Part shown: in pieces, positions 1 through 10,900 of the stretch
Numbering within the stretch: position 1 is the first letter of the stretch
Layout: the number at the start of each line of letters is the position of its first letter
DNA from: Cafeteria roenbergensis
Lineage: Eukaryota > Sar > Bigyra > Bicosoecida > Cafeteriaceae
NCBI GenBank assembly: GCA_008330645.1
Contig: VLTN01000049.1
Span: 124,001 to 188,000 of the forward strand
Direction of reading: 5' to 3'
Length of the DNA stretch: 64,000 bases
Translations under genes and position numbers: made by a program
Notes under the pieces: generated by a model
Seen by the model: only the letters and a program-made list of their open reading frames with translations
The model's database searches: none
What the model was told of the DNA's origin: nothing

Positions 1-3000
1 TCCCACAGGCGAGCCAGCGCCACGCAGGCCTGAAGCGAGCGCAGCGCCACGCCGAGGTGGCGAGTCGTCACGGTGCGGAGCGTGCCGTGCGAAACCGCTC
101 GCGCCTCCAGGATGAGCTCCACCGTGTTGACGCCGAACGTGGCCAGGAGCCGGCTGATGGCGCGGGCGGCGTCGGGCGCCGCAGCGTGGCACCGGTCCGA
201 CACGGCGATGGCTGCGTTGCACACTTTGACCAGCACCTGGACGGACGCGCAGACGCGGAAGCACCACGCTGGCGGCACGGCGGCGGGGGCATCGGCGTCG
301 CCGCCGCCGGCTGCGTCTGCGTCTGCGTCTGCGTCGGCGTCGGCTCGGCCTGCAGCAGCCCCAGGGCGCGGGGCAGCGGTGCCGGTCTTGGCAGTCGCAG
401 CGTCTCCAAGGGAGGCGGATACAGCAAATACGGGCGGCACCACGAGCCAGTCGGCGGATGCAAGCGGGTCCGGCCTAGCGTCGGCGCCAGCAGCACCAGC
501 CTCGGCAACGCCTCGGGCGCCAGCCGCTGTTGTAGTTGCTGCTGTTGCTGCTGCTGCTGTTGATGCTGCTGCTGCGCCCGTGCTTGCGACACCAGCGGTC
601 GTGGTCCCGTCGAACGATACCCCGACGAGAGCCTGGAGGGCCCCGCCCACGGGCGCTGGGATCCACCTGTCCGCGAGCAGAGCTTGCTTGACCTGCCTAT
701 TCCACACTTCGCCTGCCTTGCCGATGCGAGCAACGGCCTGTCGCGCGATCGCCTGGCTGATGGGGCCAGCGGGCCCGGAGCCGAGCGCCCCGTCGCCGTC
801 GAGCAGCGCCCCGGCCCCGGCCCCAGGTCCCGCCGCCAGAGCAGCAGCGCCCTCGGCAGGGGTGCTGGTGCCGCCGAAGCCCGCCGCCTGCTCCAGACGG
901 GCCACCGGCGCGCCGGTCGCCGTGGCCACGGCCGCCCTGGCCACCTGCTCAAAGGACGCGAGGGCGTCCCACGCCGCTGCCACGTCATCCAGCCGGCGCG
1001 CAGGGTCGCAGTGAGACGGAGCGCGCACCTCCAGCAGGCGGGCGAGCTTCCGCTGGGCCACGCTGGCTGCTGCAGCCACCACACTGGCTGAGATGGCTCG
1101 GGCCCTGGCGGCGGCGGACGGGTCGATGTGGCCCCGCCGCACGGGAGAGAGACGCTCCCGGCCGGAGGGCGACATGGCCGCAGCCTCGGCCGGCGACGCG
1201 GCCAGCCCGCCCGCCACTGCATCTGCCGCGGCCGACGCCTCGGCGTCGTCGATCGCCTCCTCCATGCAGTGGTGCAGGGCCAGCGCTCGTCGAAGCAGAG
1301 CCTCCAGGGACGTCGACGCGTCGCGGAGCACACGCGCAAAGGCCCGGCTCGACAGAGCCTGCAGGTGGTCGGCAGCCACCGACTTGCGAGAGCCTCCCAC
1401 CTGAAACAGCTCCGCAAAGTCCGCTCCGTCGTCAGCGGCCTGCCCCTCCGCCCTGAGGCTTCGGAACGATTCCGCGACCTCGGTGCGCAGCGCCTCGCCC
1501 ACTTCGTGGTCAAGCCGGCGCCGGTAGTCCTCGAGAAGGTCGGTGAGCGTGTGCCGCCCCAGCGCCAGCGCCGCAGCCAGCAGCGGCCGCACACCGAACC
1601 GGAGCGACGCGTCGGTGCGCCGCAGGCTCGCGAGGGCGGCGGCGGCGCGGGGAATGCGTTCCACACGGCCGGCGGAGCCGCCGTTGGGCACGCCGTTGGG
1701 CACGCCGTTGGCGCGAGGCGCTTCTGCGGCCGCGCCAGGTCCCGAGGCCGCGCCTGGTCCCGAGGCCGCGCCAGGTCCCGAGGCCGCGCCTGGTCCCGAG
1801 GCCGCGCCAGGTCCCGAGGCCGCGCCAGGTCCCGAGGCCGCGCCTGGTCCCGAGGCCGCGCCTGGTCCCGAGGCCGCGCCAGGTCCCGAGGCCGCGCCTG
1901 GTCCCGAGGCCGCGCCTGGTCCCGAGGCCGCGCCTGGTCCCGAGGCCGCGCCTGGTCCCGAGGCCGCGCCTGGTCCCGAGGCCGCGCCAGGTCCCGAGGC
2001 CGCGCCAGGTCCCGAGGCCGCGCCTGGTCCCGAGGCCGCGGCCCGGGCAGGGGCGAGCATCGCGTCCCAGGCCTCGTCCTCTGCCTCCATCTGCAGCGCC
2101 AGCGGCGGCCGCGGCCGCGGCTGCGGGGGAGGCGGAGGCGGAGCGGCGGGGCTGGGGTCGGGGGGCGCGGCGGATGACACCCCATCCCCGCCTCCAGCCG
2201 CTGCGTCGGCCTCCGCCTCCACCTCGTCTGGGTCAAGCTCCATCACCGGCGCGTCGGCCGGCAGTCCCGCCAGTTCGCGCACCCGCGCCGCATCGGACCG
2301 GTGAGGCCGCCACCTGGCAATGTACCTCGCCACCCGCCTGGCCAGGCCCTCCGCCCGACGACGTCTCTCCCTCGAGGCGGCGGCAGCGGCGGCAGCGGCA
2401 GCAGCGGCGGCGGCGGTGGCAGCTTGCGTCTGGTCGTCGCCACGGGCGTCGTCGTCCTCGTCGTCGGCTGCGCCGTTGCTGGCAGCCGCGCCAGCGCCCC
2501 GGGGAAATTCCGCTGTGTTGGGACCAGAGCCTGCCCCGCCGTCGCCCCGCAGGACGTCGGCCACGCCGCAGATACCGGCCAGGTCCCACCTGTCCACGCC
2601 GACGACCACCACTCTCAGCGCGAGCGACACGGTCTCACTGCGGACACGGTCCTTCACGGAGGCGTCCTCGTGCCTGACGGACCTGCGCAGCCGCGACGCG
2701 GCGTCGGAGCGGCGCAGCGGCCCGTCCAGGAGGGTCTTTGCCCGCTGAACGGCGCTCATCGCGCTCCAGATGGCGCCCGTGTCCCTATCCCGGAGGGCGG
2801 CGCGAAGCGTGTCCCGTGCCCTGGCCGCCTCTCGCAGCCGCAGGGCCAGCGACCGTACGCTGTCCAGGCGCTGCGCCCGCCGCAGCAGGGAGGTGACCCG
2901 CAGCCCGGCCACCGCGTTCTCGTCGCGGATGCGGCGGGCGCGGAGCCGCGCGGCGCCTGCCACGTCAGCCGCGGCGCGAGTCTTTGCCCTCAGAGACTGC

Positions 3001-4505
3001 ACCATGTCCAGCGCCTGGAAGAAGGCCGCCCGGCGCGGCGGCAGCGCGGCGGCCAGGGCCCCCTCCACGCTGTCAGTCCAGGCCAGCACCTGCTGCTGGC
3101 GGGCCTCAAGGGAGGCCGCGAGCGCCTCCCAGGCACGGGGCGACATGGGGTTGGCCACAGCGGCTGCGCACGGGTGCTGGGCGGCTCCCATCGACCTTGC
3201 GCCGGGAGCGGCATCGCTCGCAGCAGCGGTCGCGGCATTGGCCGCGGCGTCGACCGCGGCGGAGTCTGCCGGTGGCGGCGACGACGGCGGCGGCGAGGCC
3301 TCTGGCAAGCCAGTCAGCATCGACTCAAACAGCCCGTCCCGGCACAGGAGCAACTCCTCGAAGTGAGGAAGCGCAACTTCGCGCGGGACCCCATCCGGAA
3401 GCTCTGCCCGCGTGACCCCAGCGAGCCGCCAGCGGCCCTCGTCGTCGCGACGGACCTCCGTCTTGTCAGCTGTCGCCTCGGCAGCCGCCACCGCGGCACC
3501 CACACACGCGGACGCAGGCCTGCCAACGCCAACGTCAGCGCCGACGACAGCGGCAGCGGCAGCGGCAGCGGCAGCCGCTGCCTCGCTTGCGAGGTCTCCG
3601 TCGCGGCTGTGCCGGGGCTCGGTCAGGGCCGCAGGCGGGACTGCGGACGGGTCGTACGCGAATCCAAAGTCCCAGTCGGTGAGCGAGGTGGGCGGGAGCG
3701 GGTCGTCGGCGCCGCAGCCGAGCGGGAGCGTGGGGCGGCCGGCGATTGCTCCGCCGCGGCGGACGGCGGCGCGCCAGGCGCGGCGTCTTGCGCGGTTTCT
3801 GGCGGGCGTCGGGGCCGTGGGGTCCGCGTCGATGGCGCGGAGTGCGGCTCTGGCCTCTGGCTCGTCGCCTGAGAACTCCGGCAGAGGGACGTCGACGCCG
3901 GCGGCAGCCGCGGCGCGGCTTCGGGCCGTGGCCGCGGCTGTGACGAGGGCCCTGCCGCGGGCCCTGCGCAGGCGCGCGACGAAGTCGGCGAAGCGCGTGG
4001 CGGACACCTCGGGCCAGTGCTCCAGGGCGGGCACGGGCACCGGCGCCGGGGGCGGCGGCGCGACCTCGTGGGGGTTCCGGCCCGGGAAGGCCACGCCGGA
4101 GGCGAGCATCTCCATCCACGCCTCGAAGTACTCCTCGGCTGCCTGCGCCGCGTCGGGCCCGCCCATGGTGGACCACGGGTCGTCGGGCGCAGGCTGCGGC
4201 GCTCTCACGGCCGCGCGGCGCCGCGCTGCAGCGTCCACCTCCTCGCGCGGGCGAGGGTGGGCGCCGAGGTGCAGCGGGCTCTCGAGGACGGCGAAGGTGT
4301 TGCTGGCCCCCAAGCGGCGCATTGCGAGCTCGGCTTGCGCCACGTCGGCGGCGGACGCGTCGTCGCGGAGGCGCCCTGGCCGCGTGGCCCACTGCCGGTG
4401 CGCGTCCAGCACGACGGGGAGGGCCGTGATTCGCTCATCCTGGGGCTGGCCACTCCCCACTGCGGCCTGCTCATCCGCGGCGGCGGTGACGGCGTCGGCG
4501 GACAT
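1..4505 (-). CDS. VPS54: VPS54, GARP tethering-complex subunit (3' end cut off)
   Basis: One uninterrupted frame runs from ATG 4505 to the window edge (1,501 codons, no intron seen). The start is the first ATG after an in-frame stop at 4635. Around residue 490 (FFQALDMVQSLRAKT and the helices that follow) the pattern matches the VPS54/VPS51-like N-terminal coiled region (FF-A-...-LR). Near the window edge, residues about 1412-1490, CFRVCASVQVLVKV and the run ending VTTRHLGVALRSLQ match the VPS54 C-terminal domain, whose hallmark is a histidine-leucine after a TK/TT motif. VPS54 is part of GARP, which tethers endosome-derived vesicles at the trans-Golgi. The protein exceeds the roughly 980 residues of animal VPS54 because of low-complexity inserts, including a 17-copy hexapeptide repeat at about residues 821-924. 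It is divergent from the ANTH-kinase gene. Family assignment is by eye and firm at the C-terminus. Confidence 0.85.
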   Translation of the reverse strand, partial: MSADAVTAAADEQAAVGSGQPQDERITALPVVLDAHRQWATRPGRLRDDASAADVAQAELAMRRLGASNTFAVLESPLHLGAHPRPREEVDAAARRRAAVRAPQPAPDDPWSTMGGPDAAQAAEEYFEAWMEMLASGVAFPGRNPHEVAPPPPAPVPVPALEHWPEVSATRFADFVARLRRARGRALVTAAATARSRAAAAAGVDVPLPEFSGDEPEARAALRAIDADPTAPTPARNRARRRAWRAAVRRGGAIAGRPTLPLGCGADDPLPPTSLTDWDFGFAYDPSAVPPAALTEPRHSRDGDLASEAAAAAAAAAAAVVGADVGVGRPASACVGAAVAAAEATADKTEVRRDDEGRWRLAGVTRAELPDGVPREVALPHFEELLLCRDGLFESMLTGLPEASPPPSSPPPADSAAVDAAANAATAAASDAAPGARSMGAAQHPCAAAVANPMSPRAWEALAASLEARQQQVLAWTDSVEGALAAALPPRRAAFFQALDMVQSLRAKTRAAADVAGAARLRARRIRDENAVAGLRVTSLLRRAQRLDSVRSLALRLREAARARDTLRAALRDRDTGAIWSAMSAVQRAKTLLDGPLRRSDAASRLRRSVRHEDASVKDRVRSETVSLALRVVVVGVDRWDLAGICGVADVLRGDGGAGSGPNTAEFPRGAGAAASNGAADDEDDDARGDDQTQAATAAAAAAAAAAAAASRERRRRAEGLARRVARYIARWRPHRSDAARVRELAGLPADAPVMELDPDEVEAEADAAAGGGDGVSSAAPPDPSPAAPPPPPPQPRPRPPLALQMEAEDEAWDAMLAPARAAASGPGAASGPGAASGPGAASGPGAASGPGAASGPGAASGPGAASGPGAASGPGAASGPGAASGPGAASGPGAASGPGAASGPGAASGPGAASGPGAASGPGAAAEAPRANGVPNGVPNGGSAGRVERIPRAAAALASLRRTDASLRFGVRPLLAAALALGRHTLTDLLEDYRRRLDHEVGEALRTEVAESFRSLRAEGQAADDGADFAELFQVGGSRKSVAADHLQALSSRAFARVLRDASTSLEALLRRALALHHCMEEAIDDAEASAAADAVAGGLAASPAEAAAMSPSGRERLSPVRRGHIDPSAAARARAISASVVAAAASVAQRKLARLLEVRAPSHCDPARRLDDVAAAWDALASFEQVARAAVATATGAPVARLEQAAGFGGTSTPAEGAAALAAGPGAGAGALLDGDGALGSGPAGPISQAIARQAVARIGKAGEVWNRQVKQALLADRWIPAPVGGALQALVGVSFDGTTTAGVASTGAAAASTAAAATAATTTAAGARGVAEAGAAGADARPDPLASADWLVVPPVFAVSASLGDAATAKTGTAAPRPGAAAGRADADADADADAAGGGDADAPAAVPPAWCFRVCASVQVLVKVCNAAIAVSDRCHAAAPDAARAISRLLATFGVNTVELILEARAVSHGTLRTVTTRHLGVALRSLQACVALARLW
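1735..2046. repeat. 18-bp minisatellite, 17 copies, inside VPS54
   Basis: The unit CGAGGCCGCGCCTGGTCC (with CCA/CCT variants) recurs every 18 bases, with CCCGAG at 1741, 1759 and so on to 2029. On the minus strand it encodes Ala-Ala-Ser-Gly-Pro-Gly, so copy-number change never breaks the VPS54 frame. Confidence 0.95.
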
Positions 4506-4977
4506 CTTGCAAGGACAGTTCCTGCAGCACAGGCTGCGGGAGCGCTCAAGCCCCGCAAGTGGCGGACGTGCGCGGCCTCGCGAGGGCCCTGCGCGCTGGC
4601 AGGGGCGACGCTTGGCGTTCGGGCCCGCGCGGGGTCAGCCCGAGAGCGCGCACAGCCAGCGGCGGAGACGGCGCGCTGGCTGCTCGCACGGCGCCGATCG
4701 CCTCGCAAGCCTGCGAGGGCGGCAGCGCGCGCGGCGGGTGGGCGGCAGGCGGCGCGGGGCCGAGCGCGGGCGCAGCGCGACCCTGGGCGCGGCGGAGGGC
4801 GGCCTCGAGTGGGACGTGGCAGGGGGGGGGCGGCGCGGGGCTGGGCGCTGCTTTGGGGCGGATTGGCCGCTCACGACTTGCTCTGCCAGTACAGCCCTCG
4901 AAACTGAACGCCCCGCGGCGCGACTCGCACCAGCGCGGCGCGGAAGGCTCAGGGCTCAGGAGCTTCCCGCGCTCGCG
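4506..4977. promoter_or_regulatory. divergent promoter region between VPS54 and the ANTH kinase
   Basis: These 472 bases separate two starts facing away from each other. They hold a G-run near 4822-4830 and, at 4880-4891, GCTCTGCCAGTA, an exact 12-mer also found 69 bases before the RPT1 start. No TATA-like element is evident. The core promoter function is inference. Confidence 0.5.
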
Positions 4978-7900
4978 ATGGGCAATGGCGTGTCCTCTGC
5001 CCCAGTGGCAGTTGGCGGACACAGCGTACGCGTCAAGAAGCTGCTGGGGGAGGGTGAGCGAGGCTGCAGGAGGATGAGCTGGAACTGCCCGCATTCGACG
5101 CGCTGGGCCGCGCCGCTGCGCGCACCCCGAGAAGTTCGCCGCCCGCGGGCCCTGCGAGCGCATGCCACACGCTGGGCCGGCGCGCAGGGCGGGCGGGCGG
5201 GAAAGGCGCCGCTGCAGCGTGCTCCTGGGCTTGATCGCAGCCTGCGATTCCGAGCGTTCCCAACAACGCGTTTCCGCAGGCGGCTTCGCGTCGGTGTACC
5301 TATGCGAGGACACGGAGAGCGGGGAGCAAGTGGTGCTGAAGCGGATGCAAGTGCCGGCGGACCACGAGGACAACCTCATCGTCGCAAGGTCAGCCACGGC
5401 AGCCACCACTGGAGCCGATGCTTCCTGGGGCCGCCGGCGCTGCCTCCTGGCCCGCGCGGCTCCTCGCTCCCACGCGCGGCCGCTTGGCCGCGAGCCACTG
5501 CGCCACCTGCCCCAAGGCAGCGTGGTTCCTGCACCCGTGCCCCGCCTTTTGCTGCTCTCCGGAGGCGGGGCGGGGCCAGCTGCAGCCGGTTGCCATGGCC
5601 GGCGTTTGTCATCCGGGTTGCAATTCGAGGCAACACCGCCCGCGCCGCGGTTGCCCTCGGCAGCCTGCGTTCCCGCCCCCCCCCCAACCTCCCTCCGCTT
5701 CCCGGTCTCTGCTGTGTGGCCACCTTTTGTCGTGCGCTCTCCTCCTCGTCCCGGTTCCCTTTGCTCGCGGCGCGCAGGCGGGAGCTCGAGGTACTGCGCA
5801 CGCTCGCGCCCCACCCGCACGTCTGCCGACTCGTCGACTCGGCCACCTTTGGGCCCGGGCCTGTGCCCTCGGGCTGCGTGGTGCCTGGCGCTGGCGATTC
5901 CACGCGGCCCACCATGCACTTTCACCTGCTGCTCGAGCTGTTTCCGGGGCGCTCCGCCTTTGACGAAATCACAGCGCACGGCGTGCCCCAGCAGATCCCG
6001 GAGGCCGTCGTCTGCGCCCGCGTCTGCGACTGCGCCCTGGGCCTGGCCCACCTGCACGCCATGACGCCCCCCCTCGCCCACCGCGACGTGAAGCTGGAGA
6101 ACCTGCTGCTGCGGCGGGCGGTGGACCCGGCAGAGTACGGCGGCGACGGCTCCTCCGCGGCCGCAGCCCAGGCGGCCCTCTGCGACTTCGGATCCGCGTC
6201 CACCCTCGACGCTGTGCTCAGCGGCGCCCGCGCCAGAGCCGAGGAAGAGGTCGTCGCCCGGTCCACGACGCTGGCATTCCGCGCCCCCGAGCTCTGTGAC
6301 GTCCACAGCGGCATGCACATCGGCGTCAAGGTCGACGTCTGGGCGCTGGGCTGCCTGGCCTTCCAGCTCTGCTGCCGCCGCACGCCGTTCGAGGACTCCC
6401 AGGGCGTGCCCCACCGCATGGGCGTGCTGAGCGGCCGCTACTACTGGCCCAGAGCCGCCATCGACGCGTACTCGCCCGCCCTCCGCGCCCTCGTCGACGC
6501 CATGCTCACGCGGAACCCCGTGTCAAGGCCGTCCGTGACGGACGTCATCGTCCGAGCAGCGGCCACCATTCGCGCCTGGCCGTCGGAGAAGGACCGCCCA
6601 GCCCTCAGAGACCTCCTCTGGCAAGCTAGGCGGTCCGCCGGCACGGCCGCGGCCGCTCCCGGGGGCTATGGCACCGGGGCGGCTTCGGCAGGCAGGGCAG
6701 GGTCTGACTCGCTGGAGGACGTCGGCACAGGCAGAGCCGGGGGAGGCAGAGCGAGCATCCCGAGAGGCAGAGCCGCGAGGTCGGCAGCGGCGGCGGCAGC
6801 GGCGGCGGCCGCAGCGGCGGCAGGCGCCAGCCGTCGCGGCCGTAGGCCCGCGGGCTCGCGCATGCCAGCGGGAGGCCCCTTGTCCCCGTCTGGGTCGGCC
6901 GACACGGAGGACTCGGAGGGCAGAGCCGGCTCTGCCAGCAGGTCCCGCCGCCAGGGTTCGGGGTACGGCACGGGCCGGGTGGGGCTGGCGGTGGTGTCTC
7001 CTCCCGGCAGAGCCGGATCAAGCTCTGCCACGGACGCGTTCGGCCTTGCCATGGACCCTCTGGCTGCGCCCGCTGGGGCCGGCGCGGGGTCCGGCGCTGC
7101 GGTGAACGGGGGCGGGGCGTTCCACGGGGGCGACGTGGACACCGGATACGGTCCCTGGCCGGCATCGGTGTCGGCATCGGAGGACGACGACGCTGGGGCG
7201 GTGGGGGACGACGGGCACGTGAACGTGGTGGGGGGCCTGCAGGGCGGCCACAGCCGGGACTCGAGCAGGGACAGCTGGGCGGCCGAATCGGGGGCGCTGA
7301 CGTCTGCCCCCCACGGCTCTGCCCTGTTTGGGATTGGCCGAGCCGGTGGTGGTGGTGGTGGTGGTGGCGGCGTCGGCGGCGGCGGCAGCAGCAACGGGGC
7401 AGGCCCAGGCGGCGGGGCCGGCGGGACAGCTGGGGGAGCCACGGGCGAGGCGGGGTCGGCGTGGCGTGCCTCGGCCGCAGCCAGGGGCGTGATGGAGGGG
7501 TTCCAGGACCGCGTGCTCCAGATCGTGGGCAGGGTCAAGGGGCGACGGCGCAACAACCCTGCCGGCGGAGGCGGGGGCGCCGGCGGAGCGAACCACCGCG
7601 GCCTCCGCGGCCGCGACGGGACCGCGCCGCCGGCCGACTTTGCCAACGCCTCCACGGTGCAGCGGTGGGTGCTCAAGGCCACGTCATCGGCGCCGGGGGG
7701 CCCCAAGCCCAAGTACGTCCGGTTCCTGGTCCTGGATGCCTGGGCCCGAGCCACAGCGGGCGAGAGCCCCGTGCTCAGCGACATCGTTGCCAGCCTGGAG
7801 CAGCGCGCCGGAGCCACGGACGCAGTGGTGGCCGTCAAAGCGGCCGCCCTGGCCTTCCACCTCATCCACGACGGCCCCCCCGCGCTGGGCGTGGAGTCCG

Positions 7901-10900
7901 GGCTCTTCACTCCCGCGTTCCACCCCCTCGTCCGCTTCTGGCGGGCCGCCATCCCCACGCCGACCGGTCCCGCGCCCATTCTGCCCTCCACGCGCCTCGC
8001 AGCGGTGGCGGCCGAGGCGGCCAGCCTCCTCGTCAGCAAGGCCGTCGGCCTGCGCGACGCCTTCAAGCGGGGCTGCATCCTCGACGGGCTCTACCGCCCC
8101 GCCGTGGCGCCGCCCCTGGACGACCCCCACCACCCCATCGCCGAGATGGTCCCCATGGCCGCCGGTGCCGTCGCGGCCCGCCTCCTCTCCGTGCTGGCGG
8201 CCGCGACGGCCCTGGCGGCGGAGCTCCACGCCACGCTCGCGCCCGCCCTCGCCCACCCGACTGCCATGCTCCGAGCCGCCGCCGCCGCGAACATCGGCTC
8301 TGCCAAGGAGCTGCGCCTGCCGCGCGCGTCCCGGGGCTCCGTCACCGCCGGGGGCGGGCCCGGCGCAGACCCAGTCTTCTCGCGCGACGACGCCGTTGCC
8401 TCCTCCGTCGTCTGCGGGCTCCTCGTGCCTCTGGCCTCGGAGACGTGGCGCGCCTACGCCGCGGCTCTGCAGGCCGTCCACGACTGCGAGGTCAGCGACC
8501 CCACCGCGGACACGGCGGAGGACAGCAGCGGCAGCGGCTCTACCGCCACCGCGGCGCTGAGAAGGCAGCTGGCCGACCACTGGCCCGCCGTGGCAGCGGT
8601 GGTGGACCTCGCCCGGAGCGCCGCGGAGGCGCTCACGCCCATCGAGCCGGGCCTGGTGGCCGCGGAGACGCTTCCCAGCGGCACAGGCCGGGCCAACCCC
8701 GCGCTGGACCGCGCTTCCGCCCGCCAGCTGCTGCGGGAGCGCGCCTCGGAGGCGTCCACGGCGCGCGCGATCGCTGCCCGGGCGGGCGTTGCTCTCGTCG
8801 TGCGCTCCGATATGGGCACGGCTATGGTCTCGGCCTCCGGGACCCGGGCCCCCTCCAGCCCGGCCGCGCACGCCGCCAGGGCAGGCGGGCTCCAGGCCGG
8901 ACCCGGCGGCGGCCCGGGTGGCCCGGGCGCGGCGCCGGACGGCCGCGGAGGCAATCACCCCGGCATCACGCGCGACGAGTCGGGGCGCAGCATCGATAGC
9001 GTGCCCATCAGCCCCTTCGCCGCCGAGCCCGCGACTCAGGCTTGGAGCCCCTCCCTTTCGCCGGTGGCGCCCGGCGCGGCGCCCGAGCCAGAGGTCAGCG
9101 GGCTCTGGGGAGACGACGACGACGACTTTGGCGTCGGCCCCGCAGCGCCGCCTCGGGCCCGGCGGCCGGCGGCGACGGGGGCTGAAGCGGGCGGCGCAGC
9201 CACCGACAGCAGCCCGTGGGGGCTGGGCGGGGTGGAGGGCCCGTCCGGAACCGCACACAGGGCCGGGCAGCGGGAAGGGGGCGCCGGCAGGGTTCCGCCG
9301 CCCCCGCCCGCGCGATCGACCGCGGCCGCGGCCCCGGCGGCCGGCGGGCCCGACGACGACATGTCGTGGGCGGCCTTTGACAGTGGCTCTGCGAGCGCTG
9401 TGTCCCGCTCAAAGTCGGCGCTGCCCGTCGTCGCAGTGGCGCCCCCGGCCCCGCCGGCTGCCGCTCCGGCCCGCGGCCGCGCAACGACTGGCGCCTCGGC
9501 GTCGCACGCCGCTTCCCGGACTGCGGCAGGGTCGGGCTCTGCAGGAGCAGATGCCTCTGGCGCCACTGTGACGGCGTCGTCTGCCGCGGCGCGCCGACTA
9601 GCGCGCCACAGGCTGCGCACTGCCAGCGCCGGCACCGCGCCAGCAGACCTTCCCGCAGCGTCATCCGCCGCGCCTGCAGCACCGCTGGCAGCGCAAGCGC
9701 CCAGCGCACCTGCCGGGCCCAAGGCGCCCTCGTCATCGACGGCGACGACAGCGGCCGCCCCTGGCTCGGCCCGCACCACCCGCAGGGCGAGTGGTATCAG
9801 GGTGTCGACCGCCGCACAGCCCATGGAGTCGCGGCCGTTTCCCGTCACGCCCCTCACGGCAGCCGACGACGACGCCGCCTTTGCGCTTTCGCCTGCAACG
9901 GACACCTCTGCGCGATCGACGAGGTCTCCAGCGGAGCCGGCGCAGGGCGGGCCCAAGTCGGCGCTGGCAGTGTCCGCCAGCGCGGCAGCGCGCCGGAGCG
10001 CAGCCGGTTTCGCGGGCGACCGGCCGGGATCGAGCCTGGCCAAGGCAGCCGGAGGAGGGTCCCCGCGCCTGCCTGCCCAGCGCCCCGGCGCCTCAACCGG
10101 CGCGGATGACTCGCACACGGCGGAACGAAAGACCGGTGCGGAGTTTGACTCGTTCGAAATGGCCTTTTCGGCCCCGCACCAGGCGCCGCGCAGCGTCCCG
10201 TCAACTGCAGCCGCAACGACAGCTGCCACCGCGGCAGCCGGCATGCCGCAGGCCAACGGCTCGAACGCCATGGCTGCCGGCGGCGGCGGGAACTCCGCGG
10301 CGTCGGACGGCGCAGACTGGGACGCGTTCAGCGACGGCTCTGCCGGAGCAGGGACCCCCGGCGGCGCAGGCAGGGGCGGGACCGGAGCGGTGGGCGCGGC
10401 GCGGCTGCAAGCCCAGACGTCCACAGAGCTGGTGCACGGCGCGGCCGCTGCTGGGCTGGGGGTTCACAGCCCGAGCAGTGATGACTTTTTGACCGCTCTG
10501 GGAGTCAGCGCGCCGGGGACCAAGCCGGGAGCAGGTGGCAGCGGAGTCGCCGGCGCGTTTGGCGTGGCTACGGGCGCCGCAGCCCGGGCTGGCCAGGACG
10601 GCGGCGGCGGCGGCGTCCACGACGACGACGACGACGCCGCTGCGTTTGAGGCGGCATTTGGATTCTCCAGCAGAGCTCACACGCCCTCCCGGCCCGCCAC
10701 GGCCGGTGCCACGGCCGGGGGCGGTGGGCTGGATGCCATGGCCGAGGACGGCGCTTCGCTGTCCTTCGGCTTCAGCAGCGAGGGCAAGCAGCAGCATCGC
10801 AGGCGGGGCAGCGCGCCCGGCCACGGCGGGGGCGGGTCCCGGTCAAGCGGTGACGGCGAGAACATGCTCAGGATCTCCACGCCGGGCACCTCGCCTCACG

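Noticed and set aside
1735-2046. Regular repeats as a CRISPR array
   Set aside because: The 18-bp units are contiguous with no unique spacers, and they lie inside a eukaryotic coding region.
68-2236. Minus-strand frame with Arg-Pro-Arg-Asp-x-Ala repeats
   Set aside because: It is a shadow of the VPS54 minisatellite in another frame; the AASGPG frame carries the VPS54 C-terminal motifs.
3412-4977. Plus-strand open frame continuous with the ANTH kinase
   Set aside because: It is antisense to VPS54, whose minus frame shows family motifs. The kinase reads naturally from ATG 4978 (MGNGVSS), and the upstream peptide is featureless.
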